DNA of 64,000 nt from the NCBI RefSeq assembly GCF_902833905.1, contig NZ_CADFGP010000001.1:288020-352019 (forward strand). The letters are read 5' to 3'. Position 1 is the first letter of the stretch, and each line of letters starts with the position of its first letter. Below the pieces are notes generated by a model, which worked only from the letters and a program-made list of their open reading frames with translations, searched no databases and was not told where the DNA came from. The stretch is from Paraburkholderia tuberum STM678 (GTDB taxonomy: Bacteria > Pseudomonadota > Gammaproteobacteria > Burkholderiales > Burkholderiaceae). A program made the position numbers and the translations under genes. Below are positions 1 through 9,491 of this stretch, piece by piece.

Positions 1-1
1 A

Positions 2-520
2 GGCATCCTGGGCAATCTGGTGCCTGAGGGCCCGGTGCGTCAGCAGCAGGATCCGCAGGCGCGTGCGCGAGACATGGTTGCGCTGATGGCGCAATCTCTG
101 ACGGACGATCTGAAGAAGGCCGGAGTAGACGCGCGCCGCGTCACGCCGGGTGAACCGCTGCCCCACGACGGCTGGCAGGTGCGCGGCGTTTTTCTCAGTG
201 TCGATGAGGGTAATCGGCTGCGTCGCGCGATGGTGGGTATGGGCGCGGGCCAAAGCCAGTTTCAGGTCGCGGTTTCCTGCGATAACCTGGCTACGCCGGA
301 GTTACCGCCGCTCTATGAAACTGTTGAAGAGGGGGCGAGCAGGGATATGCCGGGCGCCGTGATCAAGCTCAACCCGTACGTGATCGCCGCGAAGGTCGTG
401 CTGTCGGGCCGCGATGAAAAGACGGCGGTCAGGAAAAGCGCGGAGCAGATCGCTGACGAACTCGCGCGACGGCTTCAGACGGGTGCAAGGGAGGCCGGCA
501 GCGCAGCCCCCGCCCGATAG
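2..520 (+). CDS. DUF4410-like protein, 5' end cut by window edge
   Basis: The reading frame is open from base 2, so the gene starts outside the window; the GTG at 20 is internal in all likelihood. The visible 170 or so residues contain the pattern of DUF4410 proteins: an alpha-helical start (VALMAQSLTDDLKKAG), a beta segment ending in RGVFLSVDEGNRLRR, the motif AMVGMGAGQSQF, and a terminal amphipathic helix (AEQIADELARRLQ). Family members are usually exported lipoproteins of unknown function in Burkholderiaceae; the expected signal peptide would lie in the missing part. The family call is from memory of the motif and was not searched. Confidence 0.6.
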   Translation, partial: GILGNLVPEGPVRQQQDPQARARDMVALMAQSLTDDLKKAGVDARRVTPGEPLPHDGWQVRGVFLSVDEGNRLRRAMVGMGAGQSQFQVAVSCDNLATPELPPLYETVEEGASRDMPGAVIKLNPYVIAAKVVLSGRDEKTAVRKSAEQIADELARRLQTGAREAGSAAPAR

Positions 521-538
521 GCGGCCGAAGCCGCCCGC

Positions 539-1762
539 TCAGCAGCCCGTCCGCTTGACGCGCTCGACCGCGAGGCCGAACACCGGACGCAGCTTCGTGC
601 CGACCACGTTGCCGAAAAATGCCGAGACGAGCCACAGCCAGCCGTGCAGGCTGCCCGACACGATGCCGCTGAAGTACGCGCCGATATTGCAGCCGTACGC
701 GAGGCGCGCGCCGTAGCCGAGAATCAGTCCGCCGACGATCGCCGCGATCAGCGAGCGCAGCGGCAGACGCCACACCGGCGCATAGCGGCCGGCCAGCGAA
801 GCGGCAACCATCGCGCCGATCACGATGCCGATGTCCATGACCGACTTCGCGTCGTGGCTGATCGGTGCGGCAAGGGCGGCCGCGTTCGGGCCGCTGCTCC
901 ACACATGCCAGCTCGCGACGTCGACGCCCATCGCGGAGAACGCCTTCGCGCCCCACAGCGCGAACGCCGACGTGATGCCCCACGGATGGCCCGACAGCGC
1001 GAGCGTCACGAAGTTGAGGATCGCGAGCACGACGCCGCCGGTGAGGAGCGGCCACGGTCCATGCAGCCACGGCGATGCGTTCGGGGCGCGCTCCACGCCG
1101 CTGACGAGACGGCCGTGACGGCGCTTTTCGATCAGCACGGTCAGCGCGGCGATGGCCGCGAACACCACGAGGTTCAGCGCGATCGCCGGGCCGACGCCGA
1201 GCGTCTGCACGAGCGAGATCGGCGGCAGATGCGGCAGCGCGGACCAGAACGGCATGTGCGCGGTGCCGATCACCGAGCCGATGATGAACGCGATCAGCGT
1301 GACCACCATCCGTGTGCTGCCGCCGCCGACCGTATACAGCGTGCCGGAGGCGCAGCCGCCGCCGAGCTGCATGCCGATGCCGAACATGAACGCGCCGATC
1401 AGGACCGACGTGCCGACGGGCGACACTTCACCGACGACCGGATGACCGAATAGCGTGCCGGCGGAAAGCGCCGGGAAGAACAGCAGCACGCCGATCGCGA
1501 GCATCAGCATCTGCGCGCGCAGGCCGGCGCCGCGGCCGTCGGCGATGAACACGCGCCATGCGGACGTGAAGCCGAACGCGGCGTGATAGAGCGTGACGCC
1601 GAGCAGCGCGCCGAGGACGTACAGCGCGGCCTGTTTCACGCTGACGGTCTGCGCGAGATAGATCGCGCCGAGCACGACCAGCGCGAACGCGACGGAAAGC
1701 GGCTTCGGATTGATGTTGACGAGACGGCGGGGCGCGCCGAACGGCGTGGAGAGATCGGACAT
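539..1762 (-). CDS. YeeE/YedE-family sulfur (thiosulfate) transporter
   Basis: A polytopic inner-membrane protein of about 407 residues with some ten hydrophobic segments. Two cysteine motifs mark the family: GGGCASGT near residue 134 and YGCNIGAYFSG in the second half, placed pseudo-symmetrically as in YeeE/TsuA channels, where cysteines pass thiosulfate through the membrane. The ATG at 1762 is preferred; a GTG at 1780 in the same frame adds six residues, and neither has a strong ribosome site. It stands alone, with no TusA/YeeD partner visible beside it, so the imported sulfur species is inferred from the family only. Confidence 0.85.
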   Translation of the reverse strand: MSDLSTPFGAPRRLVNINPKPLSVAFALVVLGAIYLAQTVSVKQAALYVLGALLGVTLYHAAFGFTSAWRVFIADGRGAGLRAQMLMLAIGVLLFFPALSAGTLFGHPVVGEVSPVGTSVLIGAFMFGIGMQLGGGCASGTLYTVGGGSTRMVVTLIAFIIGSVIGTAHMPFWSALPHLPPISLVQTLGVGPAIALNLVVFAAIAALTVLIEKRRHGRLVSGVERAPNASPWLHGPWPLLTGGVVLAILNFVTLALSGHPWGITSAFALWGAKAFSAMGVDVASWHVWSSGPNAAALAAPISHDAKSVMDIGIVIGAMVAASLAGRYAPVWRLPLRSLIAAIVGGLILGYGARLAYGCNIGAYFSGIVSGSLHGWLWLVSAFFGNVVGTKLRPVFGLAVERVKRTGC

Positions 1763-2257
1763 GGAGAGCGGGGCGGGCACGCTTGTCGCGCGAGGGCGGC
1801 ACGCCTATGAAACGGCGGTCGCTGCTCGGGCGGAGGGCCGCGAATAATCGTTTTTGGGAAAGCTCGCGAGTATACCGAAATGTCGCGTTGCGGCTGTTGC
1901 CCAGCAACGTTCGCGCTGCTCGATCGCAAATCCGGGCGCGCCCGGTGCCGCCAGGCTGCAAGGCCCGCCGCACGGGCGCTTGACGATGGTCGACCGCGCT
2001 TGAAACCAGTGACTTAATAACCTCCCGTAATAACGGTATTTCAAACTTGCATTGAAATCGTTATCAAGATGGAAGGCGACGGTAATCCCGTCCCGGTCGC
2101 GCAACAACGTTTCGGGCCGAAATATCGACCAAATCAGCCACGGTCGTTAAGTGGCGACGCGACGAACTGCTAATCTTCATACGCGGCGACTCACGCGTTT
2201 CCGGTCGGCTCCACGGGTCGTTGGCAGCCGTTTCGCGCGAGCGTGGAAGGGGGATGT
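1763..2257. other. intergenic region between yeeE and the exoprotein gene
   Basis: No convincing gene is visible. The two flanking genes are divergent, so both promoters should lie here. The most structured part is an AT-rich stretch at about 2011-2070 with a direct repeat of TAATAAC at 2015-2021 and 2028-2034 (13-base period). A purine-rich ribosome site, GGAAGGGGG, lies at 2245-2253 before the exoprotein start. Confidence 0.5.
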
Positions 2258-4648
2258 ATGAGCACTCGAAGGCCATCTCTGCTGCGGCGACGTCCATCGC
2301 AACGCCGTCATGCAAGCGTGCGAATTTCATTTGCCATCGCCATTTCGCTGACCGGACTTTCCATGACGCACGTCGCGTACGCGGCGGGTACCCTGCCGCA
2401 AGGCGGGCATTTCGTCGCCGGCTCGGGAAGCATCACTCAGAACGATGCCGGCATGAGCATCACGCAAGCGGGCTCGCGCGGCATCATCGAATGGAACAGT
2501 TTTTCGATCGGATCGTGCCGCACGGTGTCGATCAACAACGGCACGGGCGCGACACTCAATCGCGTGACGGGTAACGATGTGTCGGCGATCTACGGCACGC
2601 TGAAGGGCACCGGCAGCATCTACCTCGTCAATCCGCATGGCGTGCTCATCGGGCCAGGCGGCGTGGTGTCGACGGGAGGGCGTTTCGTCGCGTCGACGCT
2701 CGACGTCCCCAACGATGTCTTTCTCAACCCGCCCGGGTTCGGTGGCTCGGCTTACACAGGCAGTTCCACGGCGGATGTAGTCAATCTCGGCAAGATCAGT
2801 TCGTCGGGTGGGGACGTGTTCCTGATATCGGCCAGCAAGGTCACGAACGCAGGGACGATCGATGCGCCGAACGGCAATGCCGAACTCGTCGCAGGCCGTC
2901 AGGTCCGGCTCTTCGACGGCAACTTTCAACAAGTCTTCGTGGAGGTGGGAAGCGGCGGCACGGTGACGAACTCAGGCACGGTACAGGCGGCGATCATCAA
3001 CGTGCAGGCGGCCGACGGCAATATCTTCGCGCTCGCGGGTCATTCGGGCGCCCTGCGCGCCACCGGCACCGCGACGCGCGACGGCCACGTCTGGCTCGTC
3101 GCGAACACCACCGTCAACGGGGTCGTCGTCAACTCCGGCAACGTCGATGCGCGCGGGGCGCAGATCAGCGCGCGTAACGCGGACGGCAGCGGCGGCACGC
3201 TCGACATGTCCGGCAAGGACGTCAAGGTCGGCGGCGCGGAGGTGCGGGCGAAAGCATGGAACATCACCACGGGGGACTTCACCGCGGACGTCCCGACCGC
3301 CAACACGCTCGGCGCAAGTCTGAGCAACGGCGCGTCCATCTCCGTGCTCGCGAACGGCGCGGACGGCAAGCTCGGGGCGACCGGCGAGGGAGACATCGCG
3401 ATCGAAGCGAGCGTGCGCTGGCACGGAGCCTCCTCCCTGACGCTCGACGCGGCGCACTCGCTGACGATCGCACCGCAGGCGACCATCGCCAATAGGGGCA
3501 CAGGCTCGCTCACGCTGTCCGCCGACACCTATGGTTTCGACAACGGCGGCAGTCTGACCAACCAGGGCACGATCGACTGGTCGCGAAGCATGGGCATCGT
3601 CACCGGCCTGTACGACATGAACGGCAGCTACACGCCCGGCACGGTGTACACCAACGTATCGTGGCACCCCGCGCCGTTTACTGGGCTCGTCACGCAGTTC
3701 ACGGCCTATCAGCTCGTCAACTCCATGACGGACCTGAGCGCGGTGAATAACAACCTCTCCGGCAACTATGCGTTGGGCAGCAGGGGGCTGGAATTCGCGG
3801 GTGCGCCGGAGTTCGGAGGCATCGGCACCGCCGCGAATCCGTTCACCGGTCAGTTCGACGGCATGGGGCATCTCCCCGCGGATCTGCGTCTCTCAAGCAC
3901 GGCCGATACCGGACTCTTCGGCGTGATCGGCAAGAGCGGCGTCGTGCGCAATTTCACGCTCGCGGAAGGCACCGCGACGTCCTCGGGAGAAACGGTCGGC
4001 TTGCTGGCCGGCATCAACTACGGATACATGGTGAACGTCGGCGCAACGGGCGCCATCGGTGCCCCGGGCAACACGAGCACAGTGGCCGGCGGTCTGGTCG
4101 GCGAGAACTTTGGGCGCATCGAGCGCTCGTGGGCGGGCGTAAACATCATCGGCGTGGGTCAGATCGGTGGGCTGGTCGGGCTCAACGATGGCCGCATCGA
4201 TCAGTCTTTCGCGATCGCCCCCGCATCGGGCGGTGCGCAAAGCACGGTCGGCGGACTCGTCGGCACGAACCATGGCGCCATCACCCGATCGTATGCCTAC
4301 GAATTCCTGAACGGCGGCGCGACTGTCGGCGGACTCGTCGGCAGCAATACGGGCTTCATCCGCCAGTCGTATGCCGCGTCCAGGCTCACGGCGGGCGCGA
4401 ACTCGACGGAGGGCGGTATCGCGGGCACCAACAGCGGCCGGATCGCGGCGAACGTGTTCTGGAACAGCCAATCGTCGGGGGCGGCGGCGGGTGTCGGTTC
4501 GGGCACGGCGGTGGCCAGTTCGAGCGGACTCACGGACATCCAGTTGCTCGAGCCGGCGAGCTTCGGTCCGACGTGGGATTTCAGCGCGAACGGCACGTGG
4601 GTCGCGGGATATCCGGGGCCTCAGTTGCGCTGGCTGGCAGGGCACTGA
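2258..4648 (+). CDS. two-partner-secretion exoprotein with filamentous-haemagglutinin N-domain and GLUG repeats
   Basis: About 796 residues. An extended, arginine-rich signal peptide ends near VAYAAG (residue 43). It is followed by the TPS secretion domain (residues about 45-160) with the typical ITQNDAGMSITQ, GIIEWNSFSIG and IYLVNPHGVLIG segments. A beta-helix body follows. The C-terminal 180 residues contain at least five GLUG-type units (GGLVGENFGRIERSW, IGGLVGLNDGRIDQS, VGGLVGTNHGAITRS, VGGLVGSNTGFIRQS, EGGIAGTNSGRI). Such proteins are exported across the outer membrane by a TpsB/FhaC-type pore and act as adhesins or surface proteins. No TpsB gene is visible nearby and no toxin domain ends the protein. 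The ATG at 2258 follows a strong GGAAGGGGG site. Confidence 0.9.
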   Translation: MSTRRPSLLRRRPSQRRHASVRISFAIAISLTGLSMTHVAYAAGTLPQGGHFVAGSGSITQNDAGMSITQAGSRGIIEWNSFSIGSCRTVSINNGTGATLNRVTGNDVSAIYGTLKGTGSIYLVNPHGVLIGPGGVVSTGGRFVASTLDVPNDVFLNPPGFGGSAYTGSSTADVVNLGKISSSGGDVFLISASKVTNAGTIDAPNGNAELVAGRQVRLFDGNFQQVFVEVGSGGTVTNSGTVQAAIINVQAADGNIFALAGHSGALRATGTATRDGHVWLVANTTVNGVVVNSGNVDARGAQISARNADGSGGTLDMSGKDVKVGGAEVRAKAWNITTGDFTADVPTANTLGASLSNGASISVLANGADGKLGATGEGDIAIEASVRWHGASSLTLDAAHSLTIAPQATIANRGTGSLTLSADTYGFDNGGSLTNQGTIDWSRSMGIVTGLYDMNGSYTPGTVYTNVSWHPAPFTGLVTQFTAYQLVNSMTDLSAVNNNLSGNYALGSRGLEFAGAPEFGGIGTAANPFTGQFDGMGHLPADLRLSSTADTGLFGVIGKSGVVRNFTLAEGTATSSGETVGLLAGINYGYMVNVGATGAIGAPGNTSTVAGGLVGENFGRIERSWAGVNIIGVGQIGGLVGLNDGRIDQSFAIAPASGGAQSTVGGLVGTNHGAITRSYAYEFLNGGATVGGLVGSNTGFIRQSYAASRLTAGANSTEGGIAGTNSGRIAANVFWNSQSSGAAAGVGSGTAVASSSGLTDIQLLEPASFGPTWDFSANGTWVAGYPGPQLRWLAGH

Positions 4649-4720
4649 CATCGAGGGTCCGACAGAACCCGGCGCGGGCGCACTCGGCCTTCGGTGCCGC
4701 GATCACGATGCAAGCCGGAT

Positions 4721-6736
4721 TCAGCGGTTTGACGACTGTTCGCGCAGGTAGGCCTGCGCTTCCGCCTCCGTCTCATAGACATAAGGTGACAGCCCGCGCC
4801 GCGTAAGGGCGCCACCCAGCTTGGCGCGCATGAAAGCGCTGGTAGTGAAGCGCGTTACGCCGACATAGTAGCGCTGCACCATATCCTCGACCATTTCGAC
4901 GTACGCGTCCTCCAGCGCGGGGTCCAACACGAAACCCTCGTAGTTCACCACTGCATAAACCTTGTGGTCCAGTGGTTCGCAGACGCGGCATACCTGAGCC
5001 CGGATCGCCGCGATGTCGTCGGGACGCTTCACCTCGAGGCGCGCGAAATTGAGAAACATGATGTTCTTGTCGTCGTCGTAGATGAAGCGCGCTTCCAGCG
5101 GCAGTCGCAAAACATTCGAGCGCAGGCCCATCGGTTCAGGCAGGAAAATCCGCTCGTCCATCTGCGTCGGCGAACGCAGGATCGGTGCGAAGTCCATCCT
5201 GGCCAGAATATCGCGCTCCAGATCGACGCCCGGTGCAATCTCGATGAGTTCCATGCCCTCGGCGCCCAGCTCGAACACGCAACGCTCGGTGATGTAGAGG
5301 ACCGGCTTGCCCATTGCCGCCGCATACGGGCCAGAGAACGTGCGATGCTCGACTTCCTCGATGAATTTCCTGGCCGTGCCGTCACGGTGGATATGCAGCT
5401 TGCCGTCGACGACCGAAATCTGGCTGTGGCCCGCCATGAAAGTGCCGACGAACACGACTTTCCTGGCATTCTGGCTAATGTTGATGAAGCCTCCGGCGCC
5501 GGGCAGGCGCGGCCCGAATCTCGACACATTGAGGTTTCCCATGCGATCGGCCTGGGCGAGGCCAAGAAAGGCGACGTCGAGCCCGCCGCCGTCATAGAAA
5601 TCGAACTGGGCGGGCTGATCGATGATCGCCTGCGCATTGGTCGCCGCGCCGAAGTTCAAGCCTCCCGCAGGAATGCCGCCGATGACGCCGGGCTCGGTGG
5701 TCAGCGTCATCAGGTCGAGGATCCTTTCCTCGTTGGCGACGCTGGCGATGCCTTCGGGCATGCCGATCCCGAGATTCACCACGCTGTTTGGCTGGAGTTC
5801 CATTGCCGCGCGTCGCGCGACCACCTTGCGCTCACTCATCGGCATCGGCGCCACACTGCTCGCGGGGACCCGGATTTCGCCGGCGTACGCCGGACTGTAT
5901 GGTGTGGCAAAGGTCTGCTGGTGGTTCTCGGGCGGCGCCAGCACGACGCAATCGACCAGCACGCCGGGGATCTTGACCTGGCGCGGATTGAGCGAGCCGC
6001 TTTCGGCGATGCGCTCCACCTGGACGATCACGAGGCCGCGGCAGTTGTGCGCGGCCATGGCGATCGCGAGAGCCTCCAGTGTCAGGGCTTCGCGCTCCAT
6101 CGTCACATTGCCTTCCGGGTCGGCAGTGGTGCCGCGCACGATCGCGACGTTGATCGGGAAGGCCTTGTAGAACAGATATTCCTCGTCGCCGATCCGCATC
6201 AACTCGACCAGATTCTCGGTGGTGCGCTCGTTCAGTTTGCCACCACCGAAGCGCGGATCGACGAAGGTGCCGAGGCCGACCCGGGAGAGATGGCCCGGCT
6301 TTCCGGCCGCAATGTCGCGAAACAGGTGGCTGATCACGCCCTGCGGCAGGTTATACGCCTCGATCTGGTTATCCACCGCAAGCTGCTGTAGCTTCGGCAC
6401 GAGGCCCCAGTGTCCGCCGATGACGCGCTTGACGAGTCCCGGCGTCGCCAGGTGGTTCAGTCCGCGTTCCTTGCCGTCTCCCTGGCCGGCCGCATAGACT
6501 AGCGTGAGGTTGGCGGGCTTTGGGAGGGTGACTAACGTATCCTCGTCATGCGCCGTACAGAGTTGCTCGATGGCAATGGCGATGTCTTCGGCGAAGCCGA
6601 TGCCGACGAAGCCGCCCGTCGCGACCGTATCGCCGTCGCGGATCAGGCGCACGGCATCGCGCGCCGCCGCCACTTTGCCGGACGAACGGGAAAGGATGGC
6701 CGGTGAAAGCGCCCCCGCGGTTGATTGCGTGCTCAC
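4721..6736 (-). CDS. family I acyl-CoA:carboxylate CoA-transferase with C-terminal extension
   Basis: 671 residues starting at GTG 6736, with AGGTGA just upstream. Residues 20-530 match the fused alpha-beta family I CoA-transferases (YdiF/propionate CoA-transferase type). The oxyanion-hole region GGFVGIGF lies near residue 41 and the catalytic glutamate is very probably E348 in TTEPGVIGG. It would transfer CoA between short-chain acyl-CoA and acetate or a 3-ketoacid in the cytosol. The family is usually about 520-540 residues; here some 135 more follow (after about residue 535) with no motif I can name. A CBS-domain gene lies 31 bases upstream on the same strand and may be co-transcribed. Confidence 0.88.
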   Translation of the reverse strand: MSTQSTAGALSPAILSRSSGKVAAARDAVRLIRDGDTVATGGFVGIGFAEDIAIAIEQLCTAHDEDTLVTLPKPANLTLVYAAGQGDGKERGLNHLATPGLVKRVIGGHWGLVPKLQQLAVDNQIEAYNLPQGVISHLFRDIAAGKPGHLSRVGLGTFVDPRFGGGKLNERTTENLVELMRIGDEEYLFYKAFPINVAIVRGTTADPEGNVTMEREALTLEALAIAMAAHNCRGLVIVQVERIAESGSLNPRQVKIPGVLVDCVVLAPPENHQQTFATPYSPAYAGEIRVPASSVAPMPMSERKVVARRAAMELQPNSVVNLGIGMPEGIASVANEERILDLMTLTTEPGVIGGIPAGGLNFGAATNAQAIIDQPAQFDFYDGGGLDVAFLGLAQADRMGNLNVSRFGPRLPGAGGFINISQNARKVVFVGTFMAGHSQISVVDGKLHIHRDGTARKFIEEVEHRTFSGPYAAAMGKPVLYITERCVFELGAEGMELIEIAPGVDLERDILARMDFAPILRSPTQMDERIFLPEPMGLRSNVLRLPLEARFIYDDDKNIMFLNFARLEVKRPDDIAAIRAQVCRVCEPLDHKVYAVVNYEGFVLDPALEDAYVEMVEDMVQRYYVGVTRFTTSAFMRAKLGGALTRRGLSPYVYETEAEAQAYLREQSSNR

Positions 6737-6767
6737 GTTTCACCTCGCCTGATTCGAGCGCGACTGG

Positions 6768-7235
6768 CTAATAGGCGCCACCGGTATCAATGGTCAGATG
6801 GAGCATGTCGTCCTCGAGAATCCTGATGAAATGCTCGTCCTCCTGCAGGAGTTCCTCCAGCACGTCACTGTCGGAAAGCACGCCGATGACGCGCCCGGAT
6901 TCGATCACAGGCAGGTGCCGGATCCGCCGGGTATGCATCGACGCGAGGCATTGATCGCAGGTATGCTCGGGCGTCACATAAAGCACCTGGGTGGTCATGA
7001 TGTCGCCAACCCTGGTGTTCGCGGCGTTGCGGCCAAGCACCTCGACCTTGCGGGCGTAGTCGCGCTGAGACAGCACGCCAACCAGATTGCTGTCCTGCAG
7101 CACCAGCACCGTCGTCACGTCCTTGTCGGCCATCAACTGCAACGCGTTCAGCACCGTGTCGTCGGGGCCCACTGAGATAACCTCCCGAGGGTTCCCGGAC
7201 AGAATTTGCCGTGCTGTCTTTCTCTCCTTTTTCAT
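6768..7235 (-). CDS. CBS-domain pair protein
   Basis: 155 residues made almost wholly of two CBS motifs: residues about 15-70 (DDTVLNALQLMADKDVTTVL, then GVLSQRDYARKV) and 78-135 (IMTTQVLYVTPEHTCDQC, then RHLPVIESGRVIGVLSDSDV). Paired CBS motifs form a Bateman module that binds adenosyl ligands such as AMP, ATP or NADH and senses energy state. There is no attached enzyme domain, so it is a stand-alone sensor. A good GGAGG site precedes ATG 7235. It is probably in an operon with the CoA-transferase 31 bases downstream, suggesting, but not proving, energy-linked control. Confidence 0.88.
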   Translation of the reverse strand: MKKERKTARQILSGNPREVISVGPDDTVLNALQLMADKDVTTVLVLQDSNLVGVLSQRDYARKVEVLGRNAANTRVGDIMTTQVLYVTPEHTCDQCLASMHTRRIRHLPVIESGRVIGVLSDSDVLEELLQEDEHFIRILEDDMLHLTIDTGGAY

Positions 7236-7411
7236 GACCGCCTCCAGACAGAAAGGGGAGCATGTACGGACTACGCTTGATCAAAGCGAAATCAAAGCGA
7301 AATCGGAATACGATCGTCCAGACCCAGCCAAGGCTGGCGATCTTTTCTCATTCGTTGAATTGCAGTGTAGATCGCTTGACCTGAGTCGAACGAACATTTT
7401 CCGTTCCGGCG

Positions 7412-7873
7412 CTACGCCACTCGGTGAGTCGAAGCGACGAGGCACCTGCCGCACGAGCGCGCCTTGCCCATTCGCAAGCGTCCGGCGCTAACTGTCGCCT
7501 CACCACCGCAGTCGCACCGGCAAACCCACAATCCATCGCCAGCGTACCGCTCGGTCGTCAGCTGGCCGAAAACCTCGCCGCTCTTCAGTGCAGGTGAGCC
7601 CGGTCGCGACCGCCACACGCTACGCTGCTCACGGCAGCCGCAATCACGCACTGCACCGCTCTCTACCGTCTTCAGGGCGGAAGTCACATGGCCGCCGCAT
7701 CGGCATCGCCAGAGCCACACGTCTGCGCCGCAATATTGAAGCGCGACGAGATCGCCAAAGGCGCGACCAGCGACATCGCGACTTGGCGGAAAGGGCCATC
7801 GAGGCTGCAAGGGGCGGCGGGTACGTTTGTTCACAGCAAGCAAAATGGGGTGCGGCGTCGCGTTCTCAAGCAT
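7412..7873 (-). CDS. small protein with two zinc-ribbon-like repeats
   Basis: 153 residues containing two copies of one unit. Unit 1 (about 36-80) runs GRAFGDLVALQYCG, then WLWRCRCGGHV, then AVRDCGC. Unit 2 (about 102-143) runs GEVFGQLTTERYAG, then WVCRCDCGGEA, then ARSCGRC. The CxCxCG and SCGxC pairs look like a four-cysteine metal site. Similar W-C-C-CG units with a terminal SCGC occur in phage and mobile-element proteins of unknown function, often presumed to bind nucleic acid; that link is from memory. It is divergent from flgM. Confidence 0.55.
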   Translation of the reverse strand: MLENATPHPILLAVNKRTRRPLQPRWPFPPSRDVAGRAFGDLVALQYCGADVWLWRCRCGGHVTSALKTVESGAVRDCGCREQRSVWRSRPGSPALKSGEVFGQLTTERYAGDGLWVCRCDCGGEATVSAGRLRMGKARSCGRCLVASTHRVA

Positions 7874-7926
7874 ACCTGCGCCTTTGATTCGGCGCGGGTC
7901 GACGCTTCGATCAGTTTATTGCCGTT

Positions 7927-7944
7927 GTGTGGTATTGCTCACAC
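7927..7944. promoter_or_regulatory. short inverted repeat between the zinc-ribbon gene and flgM
   Basis: GTGTG at 7927-7931 and CACAC at 7940-7944 form a perfect five-base inverted repeat with an eight-base spacer, in the shared upstream region of two divergent genes. It resembles a CRP-type half-site pair, but the spacing between TGTGT and TCACA is eight rather than six, so CRP is doubtful. It may equally be chance. Confidence 0.2.
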
Positions 7945-8096
7945 TTTGTTGCAATTTGCTGCAGGCGGCTAGAGTGCCCGCCCGGCAAGGCTTAGCGGCT
8001 CGCGGCGAAACGTGGATACGGTTCCGCTTCCCACGCCAGGGTGAAGATTTCAAACGCTGAACCGTTAAAGGACTCAACCAGTGGGGAACACACACC

Positions 8097-8408
8097 ATGA
8101 AGATTGAATCCAGCAATTTTCCGCTCGCGGCTTCGCAGAACGGTCCGCAACGCGCAACGATCAACAGCGATGCGAAGTATGCCGTCGAGTCCGCGCACCA
8201 GGTCAGCGCTGCCGGCGCGCAGCATTCGACGGTTAATCTCTCATCAGTGTCCGCGATGCACACGTCCAGCGATTCGGATAGCGACACGGCGGAGGTCGAG
8301 TCGATCAAGGGCGCCCTGCGTGACGGCAGCTACAAGGTCGATTCCGGAAAGATCGCCGACGGCATGCTAAGCACCGCGCGCGACCTGCTGCAAACGACTA
8401 CCCGCTGA
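8097..8408 (+). CDS. flgM: FlgM-family anti-sigma-28 factor
   Basis: 103 residues. The C-terminal part is the sigma-28-binding signature of FlgM: VESIKGALRDGSYKVDSGKI, then ADGMLSTARDLL (about residues 66-100). The N-terminal 60 residues are polar, Ser/Ala-rich and probably disordered, as in FlgM. The usual role is to hold FliA inactive until the flagellar hook is finished, after which FlgM is exported. No flg or fli gene is nearby, so this is a detached copy, either a paralogue or a relocated gene. The start ATG has GTGGGGAAC upstream as a modest ribosome site. Confidence 0.82.
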   Translation: MKIESSNFPLAASQNGPQRATINSDAKYAVESAHQVSAAGAQHSTVNLSSVSAMHTSSDSDSDTAEVESIKGALRDGSYKVDSGKIADGMLSTARDLLQTTTR

Positions 8409-8588
8409 CCGGCGGCTGAACGTAGCAACACCGACGGCGGATAAGCGACGCAGGCGCCAGCGCTGACAGCCGTGAAGGCGAGCCATTGGCTTCATTGTCG
8501 GTCCGCGTTCGGGGTGGCGGCACGCCTCAAAGCAGTCCATGAAGACTCGCACGGCGTGATTGGCCGGCCGGGGGCCGGCCCGCCATGC

Positions 8589-9491
8589 TTACTGGACGAC
8601 CTGTTTCGCTTCGTCGCGCCAGTAGTGTTGCTGGTTCCACCCAAGAAGGCGCTTGAGCTTCTCGTTGCTGAGCAGGGTCTCGAACTCGCCGAGTTGCTTT
8701 TTGAGCGGCACGCCGGGGTAGTAGCGTCGGAGCAGTTCCGCGGTAGGTACGTCGGACGACACGTCGTCGGCCGCGACATTCATGACCTGAAAGCCGAGGC
8801 CGTCCTTTTCGATGGCAAGCCGGCACGCGTTCGCGAGATCGCGCCCGTCGATATAGCTCCACGCAATCCTCTTGCGCAGTGCTGGATCCTTGAGCCACGC
8901 CGGAAACTTCGCGTAGTCGTTGGGTTCGAGCACGTTGCCAATACGAAAGCAGTAAATGTCAGAGCCGGTGCGCGCGTGGAACGCCTTCGCCGTCACTTCG
9001 TTGATCACCTTCGACGTCGCGTAGCTGTCCATCGGGTTCACCGGGTATTCCTCGTCGAGCGGGAAGTACTCTGGACTGCGATCCCGGTGCGCGAACACCA
9101 TACCGTATGTGGTTTCGCTCGATGCCACGATCACCTTGCGGATGCCAAGCTTCGACGCTGTGTCGAGGATGTTGTACGTGCCCATCACGTTGATCCGGTA
9201 GACCTCGTTGTCGGGCGTGATCATGATGCGAGGGATCGCCGCAAAATGCACAATCGCGTCGATCGGCTTTGGTTCGAGGTCGTCGGCGAATTCTCCCGGC
9301 GCGGTGCTCGATGCCAGCGCATTGAATACCTGGCCCGCATCGGTGATGTCCGTAATCAACGTGCGCGCCGTGCGCGCCGCCATCGGCACGCGGTCAAGAT
9401 TCATCACCTCGTAGCCGTGCTCGACCAGGTTCTGGACTACCCATTTTCCGGCCAGGCCGCTGCCGCCGGTCACGATCACTCGCTTCGTCAT
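8589..9491 (-). CDS. NAD-dependent epimerase/dehydratase (extended SDR)
   Basis: 300 residues. The N-terminus has the Rossmann motif VTGGSGLAGKWV (residues 7-18), and the catalytic triad segment includes S-S at VIVASSETTYG and YATSK further on (Tyr and Lys of the YxxxK motif). This is the extended short-chain dehydrogenase fold of nucleotide-sugar epimerases and sugar dehydrogenases. The C-terminal substrate region does not let me name the sugar. It starts at ATG 9491 after GAGGAG. It is a single gene, not in an obvious sugar operon. Confidence 0.87.
   Translation of the reverse strand: MTKRVIVTGGSGLAGKWVVQNLVEHGYEVMNLDRVPMAARTARTLITDITDAGQVFNALASSTAPGEFADDLEPKPIDAIVHFAAIPRIMITPDNEVYRINVMGTYNILDTASKLGIRKVIVASSETTYGMVFAHRDRSPEYFPLDEEYPVNPMDSYATSKVINEVTAKAFHARTGSDIYCFRIGNVLEPNDYAKFPAWLKDPALRKRIAWSYIDGRDLANACRLAIEKDGLGFQVMNVAADDVSSDVPTAELLRRYYPGVPLKKQLGEFETLLSNEKLKRLLGWNQQHYWRDEAKQVVQ

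Noticed and set aside
4964..6391. 475-codon plus-strand open frame
   Set aside because: It is antisense to the CoA-transferase, which has clear catalytic motifs. The antisense product is rich in His, Asp and Arg with no domain, as expected from high-GC mirror frames.
7927..7944. CRP-type site before flgM
   Set aside because: Half-sites are spaced by eight rather than six bases, so it is listed only as a weak inverted repeat.
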